The notes beneath the pieces were generated by a model, which did no database searches, was not told the DNA's origin, and saw nothing but the letters and a program-made list of their open reading frames with translations. Source: an uncultured Pelagibacteraceae bacterium (GTDB lineage Bacteria; Pseudomonadota; Alphaproteobacteria; Pelagibacterales; Pelagibacteraceae). Taken from it: a DNA stretch of 44,979 nt. Of the stretch, positions 8,376 through 16,227 are shown in pieces (the first letter of the stretch is position 1; each line of letters begins with the position of its first letter). A program made the translations under genes and the position numbers. The stretch covers positions 1 to 44,979 of the forward strand of contig CACOMK010000001.1 of the NCBI GenBank assembly GCA_902628305.1, written 5' to 3'.

Positions 8376-9287
8376 ATGTTGTCAAATAAAGAAATTATCT
8401 GTCCAAACAATTTATTAGATCTAGCTCATAAAAAAAAGGGAGTTAAAGTTGCAATTGTAAATGCAGGTAAACCTCTACCAATGTTGTCGGTTCAAGATGC
8501 AGTAAATGAAAACTTAATTGATCCAATATTTATAGGCCACGAAGTTGAAATACAAAAATGTGCAGAAGACATAAAATGGGATATCTCTAAGTATGAAATT
8601 ATTCATGAACCTGTTGAAAATAATACTGCAAAAATAGCATCTAAATTAGCTAGCGAGAATAAAGTACAAATAATAGTTAAAGGTCATATCCATACAGATG
8701 TACTTATGAAAGAAGTTCTAAAACGTGAATATAATTTATTAGGAAAAACTAGACTTAGTCATATTTGGCATATGACAATTGATAAAGAAGATAGACCCCT
8801 GATTATAACTGATGGAGCTTTGAACGTTTTACCAAATATAAAAACGAAAATGCATATACTGAAAAATGTTATTAATTTTTCTAATAGAATAGGTTTATCA
8901 AGACCAAAGGTTTCTGTTTTATCGGCTACTGAAGAAGTTCTAGAAAGTGTTCCAAGCTCAATTGAAGCAGCAGAAATTACTAAATTAGCTAAAAATGAAA
9001 ATTTAAATGCTGATGTTTTTGGTCCCTTAGCATTTGATAATAGTATTTCAAAAAAATCAGCAAACATTAAAGGTATCAAAAATATAGTTGCGGGAAATGC
9101 AGATGTATTGTTAGTACCAAGTGTTGAAGCTGGAAATGCTTTAGTAAAAATGCTTATTTATTTTTGTGGTGCATGTGCCGCAGGTGTAGTCATAGGTGGA
9201 AAGGTACCTGTTGTAATAACAAGTAGATCAGATGAAGCTCAAGCTAGGTTAGCTTCAATAGCAGCAGCTGTTGTGGCATTAGATTAA
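8376..9287 (+). CDS. Phosphate acetyl/butyryltransferase family enzyme
   Basis: This is a 303-residue PTA/PTB-domain enzyme that interconverts an acyl-phosphate and acyl-CoA. Characteristic pieces are VKGHIHTDVLMKEVL, RLSHIWHM, PLIITDGALNVLPN, DVFGPLAFDNSIS and the C-terminal SRSDEAQARLASIA. The same open frame extends upstream to 8295, but those 27 extra residues are a low-complexity hydrophobic stretch unlike the family. Starting at ATG 8376 gives the usual length and leaves about 100 bp for divergent promoters with the BASS gene. It precedes the HpsN-like dehydrogenase by 59 bp. Short Pta enzymes accompany sulfoacetaldehyde acetyltransferase (Xsc), which yields acetyl phosphate, so a link to sulfonate breakdown is possible, but no xsc is visible here. 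Confidence 0.85.
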   Translation: MLSNKEIICPNNLLDLAHKKKGVKVAIVNAGKPLPMLSVQDAVNENLIDPIFIGHEVEIQKCAEDIKWDISKYEIIHEPVENNTAKIASKLASENKVQIIVKGHIHTDVLMKEVLKREYNLLGKTRLSHIWHMTIDKEDRPLIITDGALNVLPNIKTKMHILKNVINFSNRIGLSRPKVSVLSATEEVLESVPSSIEAAEITKLAKNENLNADVFGPLAFDNSISKKSANIKGIKNIVAGNADVLLVPSVEAGNALVKMLIYFCGACAAGVVIGGKVPVVITSRSDEAQARLASIAAAVVALD

Positions 9288-9297
9288 ACTTATGTTG

Positions 9298-9332
9298 AAT
9301 TAAACTTAATAATATCTTAAATAGGTTTAATT
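9298..9332 (+). promoter_or_regulatory. Inverted repeat before the HisD-family gene
   Basis: AATTAAAC (9298-9305) and GTTTAATT (9325-9332) are exact inverted repeats separated by 19 bp, ending 14 bp before the ATG at 9347. The arms are AT-only except one G/C pair, so chance is a real possibility in this composition. It could be an operator or a weak leader hairpin. A GGGAAA ribosome-binding site lies between it and the start. Confidence 0.3.
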
Positions 9333-9346
9333 AATAAAGGGAAATC

Positions 9347-10633
9347 ATGACAATCATATATATAAAAAAAGCAGAAAAAACAGCATTTACAGGAGAAGAT
9401 GAAACAAGAAATAAAGTTAATACAATATTAAAAGATTTAGAAAAAACAAGAGAGGACGGGATTAAAGAGGTTCTTAAAAAATTTGATAATTATGAGGGTG
9501 ATATAATTGTAAGTAAAGATAAAATTGAACAGATTACAAAAACATTAGATCAAAAAATTAAAGATGATATAAAATTTTCTTACGACAGAGTTAGAAAATT
9601 TGCAGAACATCAATTAGAAAATTTAGGAAAAGACTCTGAAGTTGAACTTTCGCCTGGATTAATTGCTGGACAAAAATTAATTCCAGTGAATACTGCAGGG
9701 TGTTATGTGCCAGGTGGTCGTTATAACAATATTGCTTCTGCAATTATGAGTGTAACTACAGCAAAAGTTGCTGGAGTAAAAAATATTATTGTCACTAGTC
9801 CTCCTAAAGATGAAAACGGTGCAAACCCAATAATAATTTATACAGCTAATTTATGTGGAGCGGATGTTATAATGAATATTGGTGGAATTGGTGCAATAGC
9901 AGCTTTAGCATATGGTTGTTTTGAAAATCCACCAGTGGATATGATTGTCGGACCTGGAAATAAGTTCGTTGCTGAATCAAAAAGAATACTCTATGGAAAA
10001 GTTGGAATAGATTTATTTGCTGGGCCAACAGAAATTGGAATAATAGCAGATAAAACTGCTGACAAAGAAATAATAGCTTATGATTTAGTGGGGCAAGCTG
10101 AACATGGTCCTGACTCCCCAGCATGGCTTTACACAACAGATAAAGAACTTTGTAATTATGTTATGAAAAGAGTTCCAGAAATTATTAATGAATTACCAGA
10201 ACATAACAGAAATAATGCTGATGCTGCGTGGAGAGATTATGGTGAAGTAATTTTATGCAGTACAAAAGAAGAAATGGTCAAAGTAAGTGATGAATATGCT
10301 CCCGAGCATTTAGAGGTTCAAGCTGAAAATTTAGATTGGTATTTAAATACCTTAAAAAATTATGGATCACTTTTCTTAGGTGAAGAAACAACTGTTGCTT
10401 ATGGAGATAAATGTTCTGGGCCAAATCATATATTACCAACAAAAGGTGCTGGAAAATATACGGGTGGTTTGTACGTTGGAAAATTTATTAAAACGGTAAC
10501 TTACCAAAAAATGAATGAAGAATCTAATAAGGAAGTTGGCGCAGCAGCAGCAAGAATTTCTAGATATGAAGGTATGGAAGCTCACGCTAGAACCGGTGAT
10601 GTAAGATTAAGAAAATATGGATTTTCAAACTAA
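9347..10633 (+). CDS. Histidinol dehydrogenase-family enzyme, probably sulfopropanediol 3-dehydrogenase-like (HpsN)
   Basis: The 428-residue full-length HisD-superfamily NAD-dependent dehydrogenase retains the zinc and catalytic elements: Gln and His in GQAEHGPDSPAW, the Glu-His pair in YAPEHLEVQ, Asp in AYGDKCSGPNHILPT, and a late His in EGMEAHARTGD. The segment YTGGLYVGKFIKTVTYQK differs from the usual biosynthetic HisD block and matches what I recall of HpsN. HpsN oxidises (R)-2,3-dihydroxypropane-1-sulfonate to sulfolactate. No other his genes are adjacent, arguing against histidine biosynthesis, and a Pta-like gene precedes it. A different beta-hydroxy alcohol substrate cannot be excluded. 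Its stop codon abuts the convergent pcs stop without a gap. Confidence 0.78.
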   Translation: MTIIYIKKAEKTAFTGEDETRNKVNTILKDLEKTREDGIKEVLKKFDNYEGDIIVSKDKIEQITKTLDQKIKDDIKFSYDRVRKFAEHQLENLGKDSEVELSPGLIAGQKLIPVNTAGCYVPGGRYNNIASAIMSVTTAKVAGVKNIIVTSPPKDENGANPIIIYTANLCGADVIMNIGGIGAIAALAYGCFENPPVDMIVGPGNKFVAESKRILYGKVGIDLFAGPTEIGIIADKTADKEIIAYDLVGQAEHGPDSPAWLYTTDKELCNYVMKRVPEIINELPEHNRNNADAAWRDYGEVILCSTKEEMVKVSDEYAPEHLEVQAENLDWYLNTLKNYGSLFLGEETTVAYGDKCSGPNHILPTKGAGKYTGGLYVGKFIKTVTYQKMNEESNKEVGAAAARISRYEGMEAHARTGDVRLRKYGFSN

Positions 10634-11380
10634 TTAAAAATTTTTATTTATAAGACTTTTGTAAAGACTTACAGCTATAAAATAAAAGTTACTTGTTACC
10701 CAAGCAAACATAAATGATAGTTCATATATTGGATTAATTTTTGTTTGCATTGAAAGAATAAGAAGCGCTGACGTTGTAAACCAAACTATTGTAAAAAATA
10801 TTGAAATAATTCTTAACTTTTTTACTCTCAATGGGTGAATACATTTTAAAGGTGAAAATTTAAGAATTATTAACAAGATCAATATAATTAGATTTGAAAA
10901 TTGGCTACTTCCAAAAATATAAAAATAAAGAACAACCACATTCCAAATTGCTGGAAACCCATTATAATAATTGTCACTAGTCATAACGTTCAAATTTACA
11001 TAAGAATAAATAGAAACGAGAATTAAAATTGAGGGAATAAGTATTAAGAAGTTATCTGGTACTAATTTAAACCAATAAATTGTAATTGCTGGTACTATTA
11101 CATAATTAAAAAAATCAATAATGCTATCAAGCATCTTGCCATCAATATTAGGAAAGTTTTTTTTCACATTAAACTTTCTAGCAAGTGTTCCATCAACACT
11201 ATCTATCAAAAAAGCTAAACCCAACCAAAGAAATGCATTTGATTGATTATTATTCATAACCGAGATTAAAGCAAAAAAACCAGCCAATGCTCCAAAACCA
11301 GTTAATAGGTGTACGAATAAGGCAACTATTTTTTCATACTTAAATTCAGAAAATGTTTTGAAATTTTTTTCATTACTCAT
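10634..11380 (-). CDS. pcs: Phosphatidylcholine synthase
   Basis: The 248-residue multi-helix membrane enzyme has the CDP-alcohol phosphotransferase signature: Asp60, Asp63-Gly64, Ala67-Arg68, then Gly81, Asp85 and Asp89 (DSVDGTLARKF followed by DGKMLDSIIDF). The N-terminal HLLTGFGALAGFFALI and the late IHPLRVKKLR are typical of Pcs, which condenses CDP-diacylglycerol with choline to make phosphatidylcholine in one step in alphaproteobacteria and relatives. About seven to eight hydrophobic segments are visible. Its ATG lies inside the 3' end of the alternative oxidase gene (8-bp overlap), so the two are co-transcribed, an odd functional pairing. Other CDP-alcohol transferases such as PssA are the main alternative. 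Confidence 0.87.
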   Translation of the reverse strand: MSNEKNFKTFSEFKYEKIVALFVHLLTGFGALAGFFALISVMNNNQSNAFLWLGLAFLIDSVDGTLARKFNVKKNFPNIDGKMLDSIIDFFNYVIVPAITIYWFKLVPDNFLILIPSILILVSIYSYVNLNVMTSDNYYNGFPAIWNVVVLYFYIFGSSQFSNLIILILLIILKFSPLKCIHPLRVKKLRIISIFFTIVWFTTSALLILSMQTKINPIYELSFMFAWVTSNFYFIAVSLYKSLINKNF

Positions 11381-12050
11381 TTAAAAATTTTTTTTTATTA
11401 TGATTTGAAATTTTATAATTTTTATTTTGATTGTTGATTTTTCTTCCATCTAATATTGATGCGAAACTATGATTAACATCTCTATGACCAGCCTCATCAT
11501 CTCTTATTACTTTTACAACATCTTTTAGTGTTGAGTGAAGTGGTAAATTCCAATAGTTAATTGCAATTTCAGGAGCTGCTTGATCCTGTATTTTACCATT
11601 TTCTAACTCATTAAGATATTCCGAATAACTAATTACTGCCTCCTCCTCAAAATATCCCACAATTCTGTGAGCAGTTCTTTGAGAGATTATAAAAATAATC
11701 ATGTACATAATTATAAAAATAAATTGAGCTATCATTATAATTAATCTCTCTAAAAATGTTGGTTTGGCAATCTCAATAAAAGTCATAAGATGCATTCTTT
11801 CGTTTGCAGCTTCGTCTAAAAGTATTTTAATCCAACCTTTATCATCTTCCATTTTTCTTAGAGATTTTAAGTGCAAAAGCATTCCAGCTACCATTCCTGG
11901 TACTGCAGCAACAGTTTCGAGTACAACTGCTCTATGACCATATCTTTTTTTAAAAAAAGTATCAGCCAAAAGCCTTAAAAATTTAGTAAACAATAAAGCA
12001 ATCTTGTCACTAAAATTTTTGGGTTCAAAATGTTTATTTAAATCACTCAT
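11373..12050 (-). CDS. aox: Alternative oxidase (cyanide-insensitive ubiquinol oxidase)
   Basis: The 225-residue diiron membrane-bound oxidase has all four AOX signature boxes: LETVAAVPGM (Glu45), NERMHLM (Glu84, His87), EEEA (135-138) and DDEAGHRDVNH (Glu186, His189). These supply the six iron ligands of the family. AOX oxidises ubiquinol and reduces oxygen to water without pumping protons, uncoupling electron flow from ATP yield. Two hydrophobic stretches lie between boxes two and three (about 103-124) and near box one, as expected for a monotopic membrane protein. It is upstream of and overlaps pcs by 8 bp. The 74-bp region before it, after the terminator-like element of the ABC ATPase, should hold its promoter. 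Confidence 0.94.
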   Translation of the reverse strand: MSDLNKHFEPKNFSDKIALLFTKFLRLLADTFFKKRYGHRAVVLETVAAVPGMVAGMLLHLKSLRKMEDDKGWIKILLDEAANERMHLMTFIEIAKPTFLERLIIMIAQFIFIIMYMIIFIISQRTAHRIVGYFEEEAVISYSEYLNELENGKIQDQAAPEIAINYWNLPLHSTLKDVVKVIRDDEAGHRDVNHSFASILDGRKINNQNKNYKISNHNKKKFLNE

Positions 12051-12103
12051 ATGAGTATAGATAACTACAGTATAAAAAATTACTATGCGCTAAAATTGTC
12101 CTT

Positions 12104-12126
12104 AAAAAAGCTTTATTTTACAAGCT
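12104..12126 (-). terminator. Possible intrinsic terminator after the ABC ATPase gene
   Basis: In minus-strand RNA, AGCUU (12126-12122) pairs with AAGCU (12113-12109) across an 8-nt loop and is followed by a U run (12109-12104). The stem is short and starts within the ATPase stop codon. The position at the operon end, before aox, supports it. Confidence 0.45.
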
Positions 12127-13180
12127 AAGATTTAATTCTTTTTCCATTTTCATCAAAAAGAAAAATATCCTTAGAGTTAAATCCAATTATATTTTCTATT
12201 TTATTTTGGCTCGAAATTTTTGCACTAATCTCGTGATTATCTATTTTAATATATGCTATTTTTTCATTACCTAAGTTTTCAACAAGATCAATTTTTGGCT
12301 CAAATATAAATTCACTTTCTCTAGATACATTAAAATGTTCAGGTCTGATCCCAATTAAGTAATTTTTTTTCTCTAATTTAACGTCAGGTATTGTCACCGT
12401 GTTGTCTAAAAACTTAATTTGATTACTTGATAAAACATTTTCATGAGACACCTCTAAAATATTCATTTTTGGTGTACCAATAAATTGAGCAACAAAAACA
12501 TTAGCTGGATCATTATATATTTCTTCTGGAGAACCAACCTGTTCTATATTTCCATGATTTAGAATAACAATTCTATCAGCTAAAGTCATTGCCTCTACTT
12601 GATCATGAGTTACATAAATCATATTAGTTTTAATCTGTTTATGTAATTTTGAAATTTCAACTCTCATCTCTGCTCGTAAAGCAGCATCTAGGTTTGAAAG
12701 TGGTTCATCGAACAAAAATATTTTAGGATTTCTAGTAATTGCTCTACCAATAGCAACCCTTTGTCTTTGTCCACCTGATAATTGTTTTGGTTTTCTCTCT
12801 AATAATTCCTCAATCTTTAATATTTTTGCTGCCTGCATTACTTTTGTTTCAATTTCCTCTTTTGGTTTTTTTTCAATTTTTAAACCAAAAGACATATTTT
12901 CGTAAACATTCATATGTGGATATAATGCATATGATTGAAAGACCATTGCGGTTTGTCTTTTTGATGGATGAAGCGTATTAATTAATTGATCATTAATATA
13001 AATATCTCCTTCATCAATTTTTTCTAAACCAGCTATCATTCTTAGCAATGTTGATTTTCCACAACCAGATGGCCCTACAAGAACTAAAAATTCATCATCA
13101 TTTCCTTGAAGATTAAAATCAGTTATAATTTTATTTGTGCCAAAAGATTTATGAACGTTTGAAAATTTTATATTAGCCAT
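12125..13180 (-). CDS. ABC transporter ATPase of the MalK/UgpC sugar-import class
   Basis: The 351-residue ATPase has Walker A GPSGCGKST (36-44), a Q-loop at MVFQSYALYP, signature LSGGQRQRVAIGRA, Walker B IFLFDEPLSNLD and the H-loop in YVTHDQVEAMT. The remaining C-terminal third is the OB/TOBE regulatory domain typical of MalK/UgpC (IGIRPEHFNV present). This class energises import of sugars, polyols and glycerol phosphates. No other permease set is on this strand, so its partners are the two permeases at 18712-20624, on the divergent operon of the same locus. It is the second gene after the double-SnoaL protein with a 3-bp gap, which ties that protein to the transported solute. Confidence 0.93.
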   Translation of the reverse strand: MANIKFSNVHKSFGTNKIITDFNLQGNDDEFLVLVGPSGCGKSTLLRMIAGLEKIDEGDIYINDQLINTLHPSKRQTAMVFQSYALYPHMNVYENMSFGLKIEKKPKEEIETKVMQAAKILKIEELLERKPKQLSGGQRQRVAIGRAITRNPKIFLFDEPLSNLDAALRAEMRVEISKLHKQIKTNMIYVTHDQVEAMTLADRIVILNHGNIEQVGSPEEIYNDPANVFVAQFIGTPKMNILEVSHENVLSSNQIKFLDNTVTIPDVKLEKKNYLIGIRPEHFNVSRESEFIFEPKIDLVENLGNEKIAYIKIDNHEISAKISSQNKIENIIGFNSKDIFLFDENGKRIKS

Positions 13181-13183
13181 AAA

Positions 13184-14266
13184 TTATTTTATTAACTCGA
13201 ATACATCTATGTCAATTTGTTTTAGTATATGAATTATATCAATTGGCACCCAGTTTTCTCTGATCTTTCCCTCATCATGGTGATAAAAATCCATTACTCT
13301 CATCGTTACATTTTGATTGTTAGATTTATATCCCAACCAATGATCTGATCCATAAACAGCTTGTATACTATTCCAACCAGCTGTTAATGAAAATTTTCCA
13401 TCTCCTAATTCACAGTAATGTCCAAGTTTCCAATAATTTCTTTCTTTGAATGTTTTTCTAAAAGGCATTTGATGATTATTAATAAAACCTTCTAAAGATC
13501 TCGCTGTACCAATGCCACTTGGACCATACCAAATCATTTTATCATGCCAGTAATCTGATTGTGGATGATTTTTCAATTTCTCTCTAAGCTCATCATCTGA
13601 TTTACATTCAAGTTCCGGTTTAATATTTAAACTTCTCTGCATTATTAATGATTGTTCTAAACTAGCTTGTGAAATTTCAAAATTTTTTTCAAAAAAATTA
13701 ACACCATCTCTATTAATTGGCTGAAGCCAGTTTCCTTCTGCACCTCGGGATTTGTTCAATGGATACTGTCCACATTGTAACATCAAATCCAAAAGATCAA
13801 TTAATATATGGCTTTCAATAATTTTATTATTTTTGAGCTCGTGAATCTCACAACATTTAAGATTTATCATTTTATTATTTGGGGATATCCCTAACCATGA
13901 TTTCTTAAAACTGCCAGATAAAGTTGATATAGAGCCAACTTGTATTTTATCCCTAAATGTTCCTCCAATTACAATTTGTTCTCTTCTCTCAATATCTGGA
14001 AAAGAATTAAATAAAGGTTTCCAAAATTTTTCTTTAAATTCATTCAGGCCAGAAAATTCGTTAAGTGGATAAAAACAATTTACTTTAATATTGTTAGAAA
14101 ATGCATTTTCCAAATTCTCATCAATTTTAGAAATTCCATTTTTAAATATTTGTTTTAAATAACCTCTTACTTCAAGCTTATTTTTAAAATTTTCCTCAGG
14201 AGAAATAATTAATTTTTTTACATTCTCCTGTCCTTTAAGACCTGTATCAAATTGCTCTATTTGCAT
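13184..14266 (-). CDS. Large SnoaL/NTF2-like protein (two predicted cyclase-fold domains)
   Basis: The 360-residue soluble protein has no signal peptide. Two SnoaL-like halves can be read. One is about residues 45-170, with the GLNEFKEKFWKPLFNSFPDI helix and a sheet ending SHILIDLLDLMLQCG. The other is about 235-355, with MIWYGPSGIGTARSLEGF and MRVMDFYHHDEGKIRENWVP. SnoaL-fold proteins include polyketide cyclases, isomerases and hydrolases, usually about 130 residues, so this double form is unusual. It is the first gene of the minus operon, directly before the ABC ATPase. A related double-domain protein is at 15261 on the divergent operon. The reaction is unknown; a role on the imported solute is inferred from context. 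Confidence 0.75.
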   Translation of the reverse strand: MQIEQFDTGLKGQENVKKLIISPEENFKNKLEVRGYLKQIFKNGISKIDENLENAFSNNIKVNCFYPLNEFSGLNEFKEKFWKPLFNSFPDIERREQIVIGGTFRDKIQVGSISTLSGSFKKSWLGISPNNKMINLKCCEIHELKNNKIIESHILIDLLDLMLQCGQYPLNKSRGAEGNWLQPINRDGVNFFEKNFEISQASLEQSLIMQRSLNIKPELECKSDDELREKLKNHPQSDYWHDKMIWYGPSGIGTARSLEGFINNHQMPFRKTFKERNYWKLGHYCELGDGKFSLTAGWNSIQAVYGSDHWLGYKSNNQNVTMRVMDFYHHDEGKIRENWVPIDIIHILKQIDIDVFELIK

Positions 14267-14276
14267 ATATAATTAA

Positions 14277-14306
14277 TTGTTTAAATCTAGTATCACAAAA
14301 TATAGT
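14277..14306 (+). promoter_or_regulatory. Candidate promoter of the bicupin operon in the divergent gap
   Basis: TTGTTT (14277-14282) and TATAGT (14301-14306) are separated by 18 bp and fit a sigma-70 promoter. The -10 box ends only 10 bp before the ATG at 14317, implying a leader of a few bases. Both operons of the ABC locus must be driven from this 50-bp gap (14267-14316), so their promoters overlap. Confidence 0.4.
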
Positions 14307-14316
14307 GTAAAAAAAT

Positions 14317-15261
14317 ATGAATAATCGTTTAGCAAAATTTGAAGATCTAGTCCCAAGCACCCTACCATTTGTAGAAGGTAAGCTTGAGGGTCACAAAGAT
14401 AGAAAAAATTATTCAATCGTAGGTCCTGGTGTTGCAGAGGATTCAGGACAGTCTGTCAAAATAGCAATGCCACATAGTTTTAATTTAGGTGCAGTTTCTG
14501 CAAAGCCAAAAAATGGATCAGGATTGCACAGTCATACTACCGCAGAAGTATTTTTAGTTTATTCTGGAAAATGGAAATTTTATTGGGGTGCGAATGGAAA
14601 AGATCAAACCATATTAAGTGCTGGAGATATAATTTCGATGCCAACAAATATGTTCAGAGGATTTGAAAATGCAGGTGATAAAGAGGGATTAATGTTTGTC
14701 GTGCTCGGAGGTGATGATCCGGGAATAATTACTTGGGTGCCTAGTGTTTTGGAAAAAGCAAAAGAAACTGGAATGGCTTTACTTGATGACAATTCTTTAA
14801 TTGATTTATCTAATGAAAAAATACCTGATGGTAAAGAACTTTTAAAACCAATAGACTTAGAGGAAATTAAAAAGTTTGATGATTATAGATTGGATGAACT
14901 TTCAAAATTTATTTGTAAATTTGAAAATAGAAAAAATTTTGAACAAGAAATCACGCCAGGATTATTTTTAGTTCAAGTGCTTGGAAATAGCTTTAATAAT
15001 CAAAATTTTAAACCAATAATTAATCAAAATACTGGTTTTAATTTAAGTTTATTAAAGGCAAAAAATTGTAATGTTGAAAATATAAAATTTGATAAACCTA
15101 CAATATTATTTTCACAAACTGGAGATTGGAAAGTGAGAATAAATAATACTGAAATATATTTAAAACCAAAAGATACTTTTTCAGTACCTATAAATTCAAA
15201 CTTAAGTATAAAAATTGATGAACAGCAAGATTGTTTTTTAAATTGTGTGTCTCAAATTTAA
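14317..15261 (+). CDS. Bicupin protein
   Basis: The 314-residue protein has an N-terminal cupin around residues 60-130: motif 1 SGLHSHTTAEVFLVYSGKW, with two histidines and a glutamate as likely metal ligands, and motif 2 LSAGDIISMPTNMFRGFEN. A divergent second cupin-like region (about 215-310) contains LKPKDTFSVPINSNLS but lacks clear metal ligands, so it is probably structural. Cupins of this type are dioxygenases, isomerases, lyases or binding proteins. The first conserved segment resembles metal-dependent enzymes. It heads the plus operon of the ABC locus, and its stop codon overlaps the next start (TAATG), implying coupled translation with the double-SnoaL protein. Specific chemistry is unknown. 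Confidence 0.8.
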   Translation: MNNRLAKFEDLVPSTLPFVEGKLEGHKDRKNYSIVGPGVAEDSGQSVKIAMPHSFNLGAVSAKPKNGSGLHSHTTAEVFLVYSGKWKFYWGANGKDQTILSAGDIISMPTNMFRGFENAGDKEGLMFVVLGGDDPGIITWVPSVLEKAKETGMALLDDNSLIDLSNEKIPDGKELLKPIDLEEIKKFDDYRLDELSKFICKFENRKNFEQEITPGLFLVQVLGNSFNNQNFKPIINQNTGFNLSLLKAKNCNVENIKFDKPTILFSQTGDWKVRINNTEIYLKPKDTFSVPINSNLSIKIDEQQDCFLNCVSQI

Positions 15262-16223
15262 TGAAGGGATTTGATAATAAATATAGGGACTTTCCAGATT
15301 ACATTCTAAAAATTACAAAGCAAATTTGGGAGGGAAAGGATGTTAACTCAATATCGGAATTTTACTCTAAAGATATACCTGTAAGATCTCCATTTGGAGT
15401 AACTTATGGAAACAAACCAGTAATAGAAGCAACTTTTGCAACACTAAAAGAATTTCCAAATCGTCAACTTTTAGGAGAAGAAGTCATTTGGAATGGAAAT
15501 GATGAAGAAGGTTATCATTCGTCTCACAGAATACTAAGTAAAGGTACTCACTTAGGAGATGGCTTTTACGGAAAGCCAACCAAAAAGGATATTTACTATA
15601 GGGTAATTGCAGATTGTGCTTGTAAAAACAATCAAGTTTATGATGAATGGATCGTAAGAGATCAAGGTGCAATGGTTAGACAGCTTGGATACACTCCAAA
15701 AGAATTTGCTAAACAGATAATAGAAAAAGAAGGTGGAGAAACTACAGCAAAAAAAGTATTTGATTTAAGTTCCGATATGAAATCTGAATATACGCCATTT
15801 AGTTTTGAAAAAGATAGTATAGGTGAAAAATATTCTCAAATTTTAAAAAATATTTTTTCAGAAAATTATAAATTTACTGATTATGCAAGAGCTGCAAGTG
15901 TTTTCTGGCCAGGTAATAAAATAGGCCACGGAAGAGAGGAAATCTCAAAATTTTGGAATTCTATAAAAAATGCACTTAAAAATATTAATTTTTCTATTGA
16001 GCATGTTGGTTGGTTAGAGGAAGAAGGTAAAAATAGTAAGGTATCAATAAGATGGTTTTTAAATGGAATGCACGCTAATAATACCAATGAATATGAGCAA
16101 GCAACTAATAAAAATATTTTTATCATGGGAATTAATCATGCTGAAATTGTTGATGGAAATATAATTAGAGAATGGGTGTTATTTGATGAAGTTGCTATTT
16201 GGAAGCAATTATTAATGAAATAA
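15261..16223 (+). CDS. Second large SnoaL-like protein (ester-cyclase-like, two domains)
   Basis: The 320-residue protein starts at ATG 15261, overlapping the bicupin stop by one base. The open frame runs 10 codons further up, but that would overlap the bicupin gene more deeply. The first SnoaL-like domain is about residues 10-155 (FYSKDIPVRSPFGVTYGNKP, then DEWIVRDQGAMVRQLGY). The second is about 185-318 (GHGREEISKFWNSIKNAL, then VDGNIIREWVLFDEVAIWKQ). The architecture parallels the 360-residue protein at 13184, with which it probably shares ancestry. No signal peptide is present. The MetE-like gene begins 4 bp later. Function is unknown, but the position inside an importer operon suggests a catabolic step. 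Confidence 0.77.
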   Translation: MKGFDNKYRDFPDYILKITKQIWEGKDVNSISEFYSKDIPVRSPFGVTYGNKPVIEATFATLKEFPNRQLLGEEVIWNGNDEEGYHSSHRILSKGTHLGDGFYGKPTKKDIYYRVIADCACKNNQVYDEWIVRDQGAMVRQLGYTPKEFAKQIIEKEGGETTAKKVFDLSSDMKSEYTPFSFEKDSIGEKYSQILKNIFSENYKFTDYARAASVFWPGNKIGHGREEISKFWNSIKNALKNINFSIEHVGWLEEEGKNSKVSIRWFLNGMHANNTNEYEQATNKNIFIMGINHAEIVDGNIIREWVLFDEVAIWKQLLMK

Positions 16224-16227
16224 TAAA

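Noticed and set aside
9867-10136. 89-codon minus-strand frame inside the HpsN-like gene
   Set aside because: It is an antisense shadow of a strongly conserved gene, with Gln/Leu-rich composition caused by the opposite strand.
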